Positions 12,300-25,180 are shown, numbered from the stretch's first letter. The stretch: 64,000 nt of DNA from Augochlora pura (GCF_028453695.1 NC_135776.1:5084001-5148000); one strand, 5' to 3'. The notes: a model not told the origin generated them from the sequence alone. Numbers and translations: made by a program.

Positions 12300-14160
12300 A
12301 AAGTTTGACATGTCGCTGGAAAGAGGAGACTTTGAACTTTAAATCTGTGGTGGTTTGAAATCTAGAAAAAATTTTTCAGTGTTTGCAGAATTTTTTGAAT
12401 TTTAATCTTTGAGAGGGTTGATTATTGTACTTGATTTTATGATGCAGACATTGCGTCGAGAAAGGTAGTTAAATGCTTGTAAAAATATAGATTTAAGGCT
12501 TCAAAATGAGCATAATTTTTATAATAGTATTATAGTATGATACTGTACTAAAATATACGATACAAATATACTACAAAGTTACCGTAAATAATTTATCAAA
12601 ATTCAAGAGAGAAAATTCCTTCGCACTTGGATAAAATAAAAAATTAGTAACAAACGAATAAAATAGTAATAAACGAACGAAATAGTAACAAACCAATGAG
12701 TTATAAGACCGTCCCGATACCACTGCAGCTCAAAGCGTTCCAGTCAGCGCGAAAAAATTGCCACGTAATTAAGTCGGACGATTTAGCGGGACGGTCGAAC
12801 GAATTTTTGCTAGAACAGCTCCCGGCCAGGCTCGCCACAGGAATCCGTGTAATCGTCGACGGCGAGACGGGCGCGGGGAATAATATAGGCCGGTGTTAAT
12901 CGCGATCGCCGGCTTGTTCGTCGTAAAGTGTCACGCCTAAAAGGCACGGGTTCGCGGTAATCCGGTACGTGGACGGGCGTAGCCGTCGTCCGGCGATGGA
13001 TTCATGGCACCGGCTCCGGTCGACGGCATTAAGATTTTTCCCGGAAGCGGGGATATAATCGGGGCTCGATTCCCGAGGCGAGAAGAAAAATGGCCACCGT
13101 TGCCGCGACGGTGACGATTTCCCCTCGTCCATCACCCGGGCTTGCCCCGAGACACTCTTGTTCCTCGTTCCACGGACGGCAGCGCGAGCCTCCGCGCTCC
13201 CTCGTCGCGTTCCCGTCCCCCATCACGGCTATGGGGGACAGGGTTGCGCCGCATACCTACAACGGGAACAATTTGTTGCCGGCCGCGGATAAAAACCGAC
13301 CAATTAAGAGAAACTACGGCCGCGGCGAACGACGCGGAGACGAGAGTTTGCCGGCGACAAAACGCGAGACCGCGTAGGACGCGATTATTTTTACGGGGGA
13401 GGGGGGGACAGGCGCGGACAGGTGTTCGAGGACCGATTTTTAACGAGCACGACCCGAACGTCGCGGTATTATGCCGTCGCGACGCGTTAAAAGTCGCCTA
13501 GGCTGCCCCGCCCGTCGAACGCGCTTAGTTACGAGCCGCTAATGAGCCGCGGACACGGCTACGTCCGATTTCACGATCGTAAAAATGACGGCTTCGCGTC
13601 GGCCGCTGCGTTTTTACCGTGGCTGCGACCCTGACGCGGTCCCTAGGTTCTCCGTTTCGTCGCGGCAATTTTTGCCGATTTCCTATGCGCTCGCGACGCG
13701 TGGTTCGTCTTCTGTATACTTTGCTATTCGTTCGAGTTTGCGACAACATGGCGAGTCCGTCTTCATTTACGATTATTGAGGTTATGAAGGTATATTTTTG
13801 AATAATTTATTCATTATTTGGTAAACTTTATGATAATGCTGGTACGAAGTTAGAATAGGCTTATCGGTAGTTTTATAAATTGTAACGTATAATTTTATAA
13901 ATTTTATAACATTAGTAAAGCACTTGACCACTTCACTAACTGATCATTCTAATAATATTTAAAAAAATCATATAACAATATCTCGATAATATATACCAAA
14001 TTATCGTTCACTATAAGAACCATAATTCACAACCATCTAGGTTCATAGGTTCACTACAAGAACCTATAATTCACAGACCTACCACTCGTTAATATATTAA
14101 CAATCACACGCCAAATATAAAACAATCTTAAAAACATCGAAAATACCTTGCAAGAAATAA
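12300..14160. other. AT valley, CpG-rich island, AT valley
   Basis: 12,300-12,480 is G/T-rich and 12,580-12,700 A/C-rich. 12,740-13,770 is a long CpG-rich island with overlapping frames of up to 119 codons on both strands, none recognisable. 13,780-13,870 is G/T-rich and 13,930-14,150 A/C-rich, repeating the skew pattern. Confidence 0.55.
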
Positions 14161-14433
14161 CCACTCGTCAAAAAGAAACGAATCAAATAAAATAGCGAAG
14201 TGTTTAATAAATCTCGGATCGAATCTAGCGTGCTGTAAGAACAAATCAGAAGACAAGGGACGCGTGAGAAAACAATGGAGACGCGTTTCAGGTGAAAATG
14301 TTCGGCGATTCACCCTGTAGGAGCGCGCGGAAGCGTCGCTGTAATTATTTTGTATGAACGCGTAAGTGTGTAATTATTACGTATGAACGAGTTGTAAATA
14401 TTTATGACGAAAAGCGAGAAAAAGAGAGATAAA

Positions 14434-14468
<35 letters not shown>

Positions 14469-17040
14469 CGGAGATCGAGATAGAAATGAGTGCCGTGTGT
14501 TGTTCGCGTTGATGAGTGTAACTGTAACGTTGTTCATTAACTCGCCGCGCGGAATCGTTCGAGTATGGTCCGCGAACAGATCGGGGAGAATCTTTCTGTA
14601 ATTGCAGAATGCAACAGATAATGGCAGCTGCTGCTCGGGCAACTAGATTTACGAGCCCCGTTGTGTTTGTTCTCGCTGCTGCCAAGCACGGCCAGGACCT
14701 AACCGACTGACTTTTATGCACGCGCTTATGAATTATTTAAACGGCCGCGAAATATAATTGCCGCTCTAAACTGTATCAACTTTCCTGATCATCTCTGGGG
14801 CTTGAGATATATTTTAGCAAACGATGCGGGAGATTATGTTCGTTCGATCATCGAAGAAGATTTTTTATTTCCAGAAATGTGTGACGTGTATTTTCGATGA
14901 ATTTTTAATTTGGGATTTCAATTCATTTTCTGAGATTTTTACTTAGCTTGTTCCAATTATTTTTATAATATAGATAATATAGTATAGTATAGTAGAGTTT
15001 TTGGTTTATGGTATTTTTATGTTATACGATTTTTACTGAGTTTTAAGTGTATGGAATCGAACTCGCTATTGGCAAGTACGATAATTGCGATTTTGATGAA
15101 TTTATATCAGACGGTTAAATAATGATATTTATACTCTGGGTAAAAATTGACCCGAGACCTCCGTTGCATTATTAAAGTCTATTTTCTCATACGAAACTGC
15201 AACTCCACTTGAGACACAATTATAATACTATATAGAACGAGCTTGAATAAATAAAATGAGAATCGATCAAATTCATAGAATTTAGAGAGACTGCACTATT
15301 ATTTTTAAATCACTGAAATTATTAAAACGCACCTTATATATAAAAATCCATAGAACGTCACATCCCAAAACAATGAATACAATAAAAATTATACAGCATC
15401 CAAAAACGAAAATTACTCAAATTCTACAAACTGAGAATCTCTAAAAAAAAAACACTATGAAATATATAAAAAATCAAATCTATCCTAAAATAGACCCCCT
15501 ATATAATACCATAATCTCAGACAAAACAATTCACTAAAACCATTCACCCAGTATTAAACTCGCTTGCTAAAAGTAACACAAACCACCTAAATCAAGCTTA
15601 GACATTCACCAAACAATCCTCGATCACCATTAACCCAACCATAATCCCCATCAGCAATTTCCTATCCCAGCAACAAAACGGCGTTCGCAAGAAGGACAAC
15701 GAGTTTCGCGCGAACGAGGTGAAAAATCAAAGATAAGTCCACCGACATCGATGAAACTCGTCGTCCACCCCCGAAGGGGTGGTGATCTCGCAAACGCCCT
15801 AAGTTATTCTCGTCCGTCGGATCGATCTCGGGGCCGGCGACAATCCCGTTGATCCGCAATGACGTAAATCGGCCAGGCGCCGAACCGTTCGTTGGCAATC
15901 TCCGATTTTCCGCGAGCTGGCGATACGATCCGTGGATGAGACGAAAGCAGAAAAAGAAAGAGGAGCCGACGAGAGCGAGAAGAAGAGAAGGAGGACGCGC
16001 ACCGTGGCCTGCTTGAAATGTACATCAATTTCTTGTGTCCCGCGTTGCACGGCGAGAGTAACCGGCCACGGCCGATCGATCGATATAGATTCGCCCGGTT
16101 GGCAAAGTTATAGGATCGGGCCCGGATCGTAATTCCCGCGGCGGCGGCAGCCGACAGGGCTGCCCGCGATATATCTCGATATAGATCGGGGTGAATCGTC
16201 AGCACCTAGTTACAGCCCGCGCGGATAGAGCCCGGGAGTGGACGACGCGATGTGGATCGGCGCGGATCGAGGGATCGGGAGATGCTGAAAGAAAGGGAAG
16301 CCGAAGAGGGAGGCAAGCGGCAGCGGTCGCAGCGGACGTGGCTCTCTCTCGGCCGGCCGCGGAGCAGAAGAACCAACGAGCCCAGAAACCCAGGTGCGAA
16401 CGGAATGCAGTCCAATCCATTCGTGGAATCCGATCTTGCTTTAGTAAATCCCAGCCGTGGAAAAAGCACGCGGAATAATGCGGGCCCGCACCATCCGCAA
16501 AAGACGACGGACGGGGACAGGAACATCGGGGGACCCTGGCGAAATTGTCGCTCCGGCAAACCGATTCCCGGCTTTTCGCCCGATTCCCGGTTTTCGACGC
16601 GTCTCTCTTCTCCATCCGGCCCTCGCCTTTCTCTTTCCGTTCTCTCTTCGTCCCTCCTTCTCCTTCCTTCTCCTTTTCTCCTTCCTTCTTCTTCCTTCCT
16701 CCTCGTCTCTCCTCCCTTCCTCTTCCTTCTCCTTCCTCTTCTTCGCCTTCTTCCTCGCGGGGCCCGCTGATGGACGGGACGGACCGACGCGGACCGTCGG
16801 TTACAAGGCAATAATGCGATTCCGGTCCCAGAGCGTAAGTAGCATGCGTTCGGGAACCGATTCTTGCGAACGTTTTTTCGCTAGACAGCCTCGTTCGGGG
16901 AACCACCGATTTTTATTAATGACTACCGCAAATTGACGCCGGCCCGGCCCGGCCGGCCAGCCACCGGGCCCCCGATTGTTTGCGGCTAATTGAGGGGAGG
17001 CAAGCGTAGTCGGAATCCGCGATCACTGTGAGAACCATCT
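14161..17040. other. Non-coding mosaic with (GA)n and a pyrimidine-rich island
   Basis: A (GA)n tract lies at 14,449-14,468. The valley 14,830-15,660 is G/T-rich on its left and A/C-rich on its right. The island 15,680-16,990 contains a purine stretch at 15,945-15,995 and a long polypyrimidine tract at 16,600-16,750. The 235-codon minus-strand frame there is Glu/Arg-rich low complexity and is not accepted as a gene. Confidence 0.6.
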
Positions 17041-19262
17041 GCTTCATGAATACGGTCATCGAGTCGGTCTCGCCGCGATTAGGATACTTTATTAGAGGAT
17101 CGCGGGTTCTTGGGGTTGAAGTGGCGATATGGATTGTCTTGGATGAATTTGGGGTAGGGTTTTGTTTAAATTGTTTGTTGGTATTGTGAGAAGGTTTGTT
17201 GAGTGTAAGAAGATTGTGACAAGATTATATTGTTGCTAGTTTTAATAATCATGCATATGTTCATTGGAGGGGTATATTTTTTAGAAATGATGTTATAAGT
17301 TGCCATTACGTTGGTAAGAGGGTAGTGCTGGAAATTATACTGTAGGACAAATATTATTTTTAATATTATTTTTTACTATTTTAAGGACCATTTAATGGAC
17401 AGAACTGTCTGGTAGATTTAATATACTTAGTAATTTTTAATGGAAGCATTAGGAAATGAAGAATTTCAGTGCATTCATTTAATCGACAGTGATGAATTCA
17501 GTGTTAAAGGAATCAATAGGATACTTAATTGGTAGAATAATAAAAAAAAATGCAACAATTAAATAGGCATTAATAGTGGCAAAACTCCTATTTTCAAACA
17601 TTTTAAATGGCGTCTTAAAATGTAACCTCTACATGTAAAAATGTTAAAAAGGACAAGTGACATAAATGATCAATTTACTATGAACTAACTTAACCCTAAA
17701 TTTTCTTAATGACAAATTTTAACAACCCCACCTAAATAAATAAAATAAATGAATAAATTCCACCTCTGTTCCTGCGTCTCGCAAGCACGTCGCTCATTCA
17801 GCTCGGTAATTTTATCGTTAAACGTTTAAGAGACGAAATCGTCCGGTCCAGGAAAAACCCAGGAAATAATAGATGCTCGAGAGAGAGAGAATCGAGGATG
17901 GCTGCGCCGTCGTTTCGACCGCCGGCGAATACGATATCGAGCGGGCGGCCGATTAGAGATGAATGATTCAAGAGGATTATTATTGGCCGCGGTGGTTGGA
18001 GCACAGAAAAGACCGCGGCGGCGGATCGATTTCGGAACGGCACTAGGCGACGGGTATCCGGCCGGAGATCAAAGTGGACGACGGGTGCAGGGTTGGCGGA
18101 CATTACGTAGCGCGCATAAATATGTGAATGCAATTCAAGAAGAGACAACGAAGCACTCAAAGTTGTCCGGCGGCGGAGCGGCAGCTGCGTTCCCGCCAAC
18201 TCGCCTCCAGTGGTTCACATGACGTCTCTTGATCCCTGGGAAACGCCCATTGTTGCTGATTCTGAGATGCGTCCTGCTCTACCCTTGCGGACTCCATCTT
18301 GAATCCATCGATACGGAATGCATCCGCGATCTAAGACTGACGTCGCTGAATCGATGAAATCTATGTTTACTTAGCGAAAAAAGGAGAAAGTAAAAATTGT
18401 GTTGGAGAGCAGAGATTTATGTAAGATTAATGGATGCATTATGTATGCGTTTGTAATGTGAGTTGCATTTAATTTAATAATTTAATTATTGAATTATAGT
18501 TTGCAGTATAGTTAGCAGAGAGGTAGTTGCAGCTCTTCTTCCTGCACGTCTTTTACTGACTTGTTCTTCGATCATTGTAAAATTGTCACACTAATACGTC
18601 AATTTTGTTTGCATTTTCTAAAATTTAATTTACAGTTTTTCTTCGGAATTTTTAAGCTGAGTTGGGAGAAGCGAATCCAGGTGCAGAGATGCAAATTAAA
18701 TTTAAAGAAAATTATTATTATAGGAGAATAGCAGTGCAAATTAACTCTGATATGTTCTTCAAGATTAATATTGATTTCAAGCATTGTAAAACATACAATT
18801 GCATACTCTTCTCACTATAACACACATTTTTCTTAAATGCAATCTATAATACACTTACTTCAAGCATTACAGGATTTGCAACCCTTTCTGACGATTCCAC
18901 AGCGAATCGTACAAAATAAATTCTCCGCTCTGGCTAAAAGACAGAATAATTACTAAAAAATTATTCTCACTATTTATCTTAAATTAAAGTAATTTTAAAC
19001 ATCTCTACGTTACAGTACACAATGGTGTAATATATACTCAGGTTAAGAAATTTATTAAATTTCATAAGAAAGCGGTCTAAATGACCAACTCAATAGATTC
19101 AATATTAATAAAAATTCATAAACAATTTCTCTGCGTCTTGCAACCGCTGCTGAAAATTTATTTTGTACTATGAATCACTGCATAGTTGCACAATTTCTGC
19201 CTCACGCTTTGAACAAGTCCATCATAGATCGCATTTTAGAGAAACCCAGTCTCGTTGCTCTT
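17041..19262. other. Two AT valleys around a CpG-rich island, no gene
   Basis: 17,100-17,220 is extremely G/T-biased (hand count A23 C6 G44 T47) and 17,641-17,760 is A/C-biased (A57 C19 G9 T35). The island 17,790-18,350 has overlapping frames only. 18,360-19,250 repeats the bias switch. Confidence 0.6.
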
Positions 19263-19363
19263 TTAACCCTTTGCGCTCAAGTGGCGACTCGGCGACGCCA
19301 TTGAAATTGCTCTATCGTTCCAAAATGATCACAAAAGCTATAGCTTCGAGTGTAAAGGGTTAA
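19263..19363. mobile_element. 101-bp piggyBac-type MITE with TTAA ends
   Basis: Begins TTAACCCTTTGCGCTC and ends GAGTGTAAAGGGTTAA, the reverse complement apart from two mismatches. TTAA lies at both ends, as expected for piggyBac-superfamily target duplication. The interior is about 70 bp and has no coding capacity, so it is a non-autonomous miniature element. Similar 3' ends (GAGTG-AAAGG-TTAA) occur at other places in the window. Confidence 0.8.
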
Positions 19364-20489
19364 CGTCGACTCGACGCCTCTTAGAAACTGCATAAAATCG
19401 GTATCGCCAGACCGAGCCTAAGATGGCGGTGATTTAAATGGCGAACCGTCGCAGGTGAGTGTCACTGCCGAGGGACAGTTTCTTGCTTACTGGGTGCGCC
19501 CGTAAAAACAATCGTATCAACTCAACTCACTCATGGCTGGGCCGGTCCAGGCGCGGCAGCGGCAGCGGGCCGGCGGTGAGCGAGTGCGCCGCAGTTGCAA
19601 CGAGCAGGCCGCCGTCCTGGGACACCGCCGCGGCGCAGCGAGAGAGGATGCAACCGGGGCCCCGGGTTGCGAGGCGGGCGAGACGGCTTCACGGTCAACC
19701 CGCCGTGGCACAACGCGCCGCGTCCGTGGATCTCGCCGCTATGCCTGGTATTTTCACGAGAACTCTTTGATTCAGCAGCGGCAGAAATGCCCGTATCGGG
19801 GGAGACCCGGCTCTCTCGCGTGTATGTTTTGCCGTCGCTCCGGCTCTTCTTTCTGCCGTCGACGACGTCAACGCCGCGATACCGGCTCGTCGGAACCACG
19901 GTTTTCCTCGTCCTGACACCGTGAAGAGCCTCCTCAATCCCTACCCCAGCCCCCAGCCCCCGCCTCGGACACGAATTAAACATAATTCGGGATGATAAAA
20001 CACGTTAGTTTGTTTTCTGGATAGAGTCGGTAGCTGGATGGAAGAACTGGTGAACAATAGACGTTGTTGCTGCTTGATGGGTTAATCGGGGTGATTGTTT
20101 TTAAGTGTTCGGTTGGGCAGATTTGTAGAAGTCGACTAGAGCTACTTAGGTACTTAGTTGAATTTTTGTAGAATTTTTAATTGATGAGTGAAGCTTTGTT
20201 GTGTGGGAGAATAGGGTAGTATTGTTAATAGTGTTGGGATTTTAAGTATTATTATTACTGTTAATTGGTAGGGCTAATGGATAACGGTGGAGACATTTTA
20301 AGAATTTAGTGGTATTTTTCATAGTTGTAAGTAACTTGTTATAGAGAATGCAGACAATTTTTATTTTGCGTGAAAGCTTGTAGTATAATTATTGGACTGT
20401 ACGCAGCATAGCATCTATTATACGTAGATAATTACGATAACTGTGCAAGGCAGAAGTTTTATAATAATGTATTACTTTATGATAATGGA
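19364..20489. other. CpG-rich island with possible first-exon signals, then G/T-rich valley
   Basis: 19,380-19,930 is GC-rich. AAGATGGCGG at 19,420-19,429 resembles a YY1/Pho site, and ATG at 19,438 is followed in frame by CAG|GTGAGT at 19,452-19,460, a strong splice donor. No partner exon could be recognised, so a transcript is only a possibility. 20,000-20,400 is G/T-rich with no frames of note. Confidence 0.4.
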
Positions 20490-21290
20490 GGGAAAATAGA
20501 ATGCAGTCTCGGACGAAAGTGCAACTTATGAATAGATTGCGACTGATGGAGACAGTGCAACTCAGGAAGAAAATGAAACTTGAGAAGACAATGCAACTTG
20601 AAAAGACCATGCGACTTGAGAAGACAATGCATCTTGAGAAGACACTGTGACTTCAAGAGACAATGCAGCTTCGGAAATCAATGGAACTCGAGGAGTCACT
20701 GGAACTTAAGACAATGCAACTTGAGAGGTCAGAGCAATTTGTAAAAACAATGCAACTTATCAAGACAATACCAACTAGGAAAGCCAATGGCTCTTGAGAA
20801 GACGATGCAACTCGAGAAAACACTGCAGCTTAAGAAGACAATGCAACTTGAGAAGTCAATGCAATTTGAGAAGATAAAACAGCTTGAGAAGACATTGTAA
20901 TAGCAGAAGACAATACAACTTGAGCAGTCGATGCAATTAGGAATAATTAAGATAATGCAACTGGGACAATCAATACTAGTTGAGAAGTCAATGCAGCTTG
21001 AGATGATACTGTAGCTTAATAAGACAATACAACTCGAGAAGTCAATGGAGTTTGACAAGACAATGCAGCTTGAGAAAACACTGTAACTTCGGAAGACAAT
21101 GCGATTTGAGAAAGCATTGAGAAGACAATGCAGCTAAGAAAATCAATACCATGTGAGAAGTCAATGCAATTTAAGAAATCAAAGGAATCAGAGAAAACTC
21201 TGCAACTTGAAAAAAAGGACACTGTAACTTCAAAAAAACGATGCAACCTCAAAAACCAATGCAATCCCAGAAGACAATGCAACATCAACA
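20490..21290. repeat. 18-bp minisatellite, about 40 degenerate copies
   Basis: The unit is approximately GAGAAGACAATGCAACTT, with frequent variants TCAATGCA and CACTGTAACTT. Because 18 is a multiple of three, the reverse strand shows long frames of repeating Ser-Ser-Cys-Ile-Val/Asp-Phe. These are interrupted by stops and indels and are read as a by-product of the repeat. Confidence 0.9.
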
Positions 21291-23470
21291 ACAAAATACA
21301 TCAGCTATACCAAATGCCCCTCCCGTCTCCACAGTTCAACACCACGCTATCATCTCGACCGCCCGAAATCCTATCTCCAACAAAATCCGCACATATGGGA
21401 TAAGTCGGAGGACGAGTGGGCCCAACGGTCCCACAAAGCTACGCAAAAACGTTTCGAACGGAGAGAGTAGCATCGTCTCGATTCATCCCTATCTAGGGCC
21501 GAGGCTCTCCGGTCCACGCGAGCACAATCAAAAGGGACCTGGCGGTCCTCGATCCTCGTTCTTTCGAAACTGGGCCCCGACGGGGCCCCCTGACCGCTCG
21601 CGTATGAATACGTATCAGGTGCACGTTGTTGCGCGGCGTTGCGCGGCCGTACGTGACCACGCATGTGCCCCGTTTTTGCAAGAACGGAATGCCGCGACGG
21701 CGGTTCGTTTGAATCGGCCGGGGGTATCCCTGGATCGGTGGGCCCCCGGACCAGAAAGGGCCCCTCGATTGTTGCCATCCGGCCGATTCTCGGGGCCCCG
21801 TCCGATTTCGTATGAGACGCGGCGCGACCGGTTGATCACCGTGGAATTTGTAGCTCAATTATACCGGCAGCCATTGCGCCCCGGGGCCGCGGAGCCCAGA
21901 AAACGGACCCCGTTCGGGAAACCTAGGAGGGACCCCTCGAACGGGGCCCCATCCGCGTTTCTTTTCCACGCGACTCCCGATCTCGAGCCGCGGTACGCTC
22001 GTTACCAGGAAACTCGGCTGGGCCTTCGACAATCTGGGCCCCTTCTTCTATCTTCTTCCCTCTCTTACTCTTTCTCTTTATTTCTCTGTTTCGCTTATGC
22101 CGCTCCCATTGCTCCTTTTTCGGGGATTCGAAGGAACAGTCGCTTCGAGATCTCTTTGCAGGCTTTTTGCTGTACGGTGTACGTGCATCAGCTTCCAGCA
22201 ATGGAAATCACATTTTTCTGGCTTGCTCGATGACGGGGCCTTATTATTGCTGCTGTTCGCGTTGTCGCTGTTGTGGTAATAATATCCGAGGCTTGGCAAG
22301 AATTGATTATGTATAGTTTCTGCTAGGGATTATTAGAAAAACCTACTTTAGGTTATATAGTGGCTAGGTTCTTTTAGGCTGATTATTGGAAAAATTAGTT
22401 TAGGTCAAGTATAGTAATCATATCTTCACGAGGTTAAGTATAGTAATCATCTCTTCATGCCCATAAATTGCAATCGCATTAACGAAACGAAAATATGAAA
22501 AATATCTAACGAAACCATTACCATCAACACTATCATCAGCTCGTGCAATTTTTCACACGCATAAACGATCTGACAAAAATCAATAAGAAAAGAGAAAGCA
22601 ACAAAGACGAGGATTAACCACTGATAGATCAATTTCGGTGATCGACGGATCGATTCGCGTTCATTTTATCAGCCAATGCCGCTTTAAATTCGTATTCCCT
22701 CGCGAACAGCTCGCCGGACGTCGGCTTCATTATGTAAGGACAGTCGACGAGCCTGCTATCGGACAAATTGCCAATATTTATCGATCCCCTTTAGATCGCC
22801 TCCATCGATCCACCATCGATCGCGCTCGGCTAGAAATTGGAGCGAGCCGATTTCTAGAAACTCTCGACGCTCGAGGAAGCATTTTCGAAGGATCGAACAG
22901 CCGCGCCGGGATCGAAACGTGCGATCGTTGGATGACAGATCGAGCGCCGTGGGATCGAGAGAAGGTCCGATCGAATCGCGTGATCTGTCTATTAGTGGGC
23001 ATGTAAAGGCCTAGCGAGAGAAAGAGAGAGAGAGAGATAGAGAGAGTCGACTTCTCTCGAAAGAAACACGGGCAGTATTTGCACGGGGACCCCCGTTCGC
23101 CCGTGCGACGAGCGCCTTAAATGCTCGCGGTTCCTGCCGGGTGGCGGGTTGATTTATCATTGCCGGGAATGCAGATACTTCATAAATTATATACATCGGA
23201 CGTCGGACGTCGGACGTGCATGCGTCTCTCGACGAGACGAGACGTCGGCTGGCACGCCAGGCACGAGGCTCGTCCGAATGCCACCCCCTCTTCTGCTCCC
23301 GATCTCCACCTCCGGTGCACCTTCATCCACCGGCACAGATCAAAGATAACCCCCCGACCCCTCTGTCAGCGTCTACGATTCTCCCGGCCGGTGTTAATCA
23401 GTCGACGGAAAAGTTGTCCGGATCTTTTGTATCGTCGAATTCACACCTGGCGACGATCGTTCATTTTTAT
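21291..23470. other. GC-rich island with GGGCCC palindromes, valley, second island
   Basis: 21,360-22,060 holds about seven GGGCCC sites within ~550 bp. The 330-codon plus-strand frame (21,241-22,233), the longest in the window, has no domain, begins in the minisatellite and is not supported as a gene. 22,290-22,620 is an AT valley. 22,640-23,440 is CpG-rich with (GA)n at 23,019-23,047 and three GGACGTC repeats near 23,200. Confidence 0.55.
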
Positions 23471-23814
23471 GGACTTTTCTTGGTATTTTCGATTTTGCAG
23501 AATTAATTTCTTTTTTATTGGGATTTTAGGGTGGTGTATTTGAGAACAAATGTTAGAGAAAAATAGGGTGTGGCTTAATTCGTGCTGGGATAAATATACT
23601 GTGATTTAATTCCGTGATTTTATACTGTGATTTGATTTTTAAGGGCTTTTTTGGTATTTTTTATTTTGGAGAATTAATTCTTTTTTATTGAGATTTTAGG
23701 GAGATTTATTTGAGACTGCATATTAGGGGAAAATAGGGTATGGTTAAATTCGTGCTGAGATAATTTCTATACTGTGATTTAATTCCGTGATTTTATACCG
23801 TGCTTTGATTTTAC
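23471..23814. repeat. Tandem duplication, ~172-bp unit
   Basis: Two direct copies. Landmarks are TTGGTATTTTCGATTTTG near 23,479 with TTGGTATTTTTTATTTTG near 23,651, and ACTGTGATTTAATTCCGTG near 23,597 with the same string near 23,772. The copies are clearly similar along their full length and both are G/T-rich. Confidence 0.88.
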
Positions 23815-24232
23815 CCGTGAATGAATACTAAATGACATTTCTTTCACTATTTCCAACGCGTACCTTAAAAAAAGGAGTGTCTTAAAAGAGATCCTTTTAA
23901 GCTTCAATTTTCCATTATTATTAGCATTAAAATCTACCAGAAAATACACTTAAACAATAACAATTAAATTCTACTTTCTGCACAGCAGTCTCTCGCGCAT
24001 TAAATTTCAAGCGGTCGAATAACTTCGACAGTTTCAGCAATCTGAATCAGAACGCGGTTGCATCAAAACCGTTTCAAAAACTGCTCGACATGTCGAGCAG
24101 AACGGGCGATTCTCAACCAATTAAGAGGAGATCGTAGCCAGGTATCATTCAAATATGGTGTACGGGAGAGGAGGCTGCCCGGAAACCGCGGCAGCAAGAA
24201 ACGCGCGTCTGCTTACAGGCACACACACACAT

Positions 24233-24264
<32 letters not shown>

Positions 24265-24863
24265 TGACAGGCCAGTATGCGCGGCCGCCATCTTTAATAA
24301 CCCGCGAGCGCCATACTGCTGGCCGGTCGCTTCTCTTTTTGTCATAAATGAGAGGCGACCGCGAGGTTAAACGGGTTGTCAAGGTGTCCCCACCGCCCGG
24401 ACGGTAGCTGCTGCATAATTTTACGATCCTGCCCGTACGAGCCCGTGGGCCGTCGTCGTATGGGGGACCATCTCGCCTGCGTCCGTGTGCCGTGTCGCGC
24501 GTTCCGATTCGCCTGTATGCCACCGTCGTTGCTCTATCGGGGAATAATACCGGCGGACGTTATCGCGCCGATCGTATCCGTCGTACCACGCTCGATTTCA
24601 TGGCCGTAATGCGCCCGTTGATGGAGGACGTGGTACGAGCCCGCTGACAACCCTTGCCGACATTTTAATTCGACTTTACGATGCGTCGCTTCGATGCGGA
24701 ATCGAACATTTCTTCGAGAATCGCGTCGAGTTTCGTTCAAAGTCTAGGCATTTTTCATCGGGGAATATTTGATGGGGTATTAATGATTTCGTCGATTTAT
24801 TTAGCGGCGTTGGATACAGTGGAAATGATATAATTATGGTTATGATTTTTCCATAATAATTAT
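23815..24863. other. A/C-rich valley end and CpG-rich island with (CT)n
   Basis: 23,830-24,010 is A/C-biased. The island at 24,030-24,740 has a short (AC)n followed by (CT)n at 24,238-24,264. Frames on both strands of the island are overlapping and unrecognised. Confidence 0.55.
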
Positions 24864-25180
24864 GGAAATAATAGTTTGACGAAAGGGTGGTTTATTGAGA
24901 GCCATTTATTTGGAATTTTAGTTGTGGATGGAAGAAATGCTTTGTTACAGTGATTGGAGATAATAATAATAATTAAGGAAATAATAATTTGGCGAAGGGG
25001 GTGGCTCTTTTATTGAGAAACATTTATTGAGGAATTAATAGTTTAGGAATTTTAATTATTGATGAGAGAAACTCTTTGCTACAGAGACTGGAAATAATAA
25101 TATCTAAGGAAATAATAATTTGACGAAGGGGTGGATTATTGGGATATTTACTGGGGAATTATTAGTTTCGGAAATAATAA
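24864..25180. repeat. Three-copy tandem repeat, 111-131 bp units
   Basis: Copies start with GGAAATAATARTTTGRCGAA at about 24,864, 24,975 and 25,106. Copies 1 and 2 also share CATTTATT, TTTTAGTTGTGGATG-like sequence and a TTTGYTACAG motif. The third copy is partial. All lie in an AT-rich valley. Confidence 0.8.

Noticed and set aside
16199..16906. 235-codon minus-strand frame, Glu/Arg-rich
   Set aside because: Its core is a translated polypurine tract, and equally long frames exist on the opposite strand.
20729..21294. Minus-strand frames with repeated Ser-Ser-Cys-Ile-Asp/Val-Phe
   Set aside because: Periodicity comes from the 18-bp DNA repeat. Stops and indels break the frame and no secretion signal or cysteine-framework logic is seen.
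21241..22233. Longest open frame in the window (330 codons, plus strand)
   Set aside because: Starts inside the 18-bp minisatellite and crosses a GC-rich island. No domain, mixed composition, overlapping long frames on the other strand, and no splice or promoter context.
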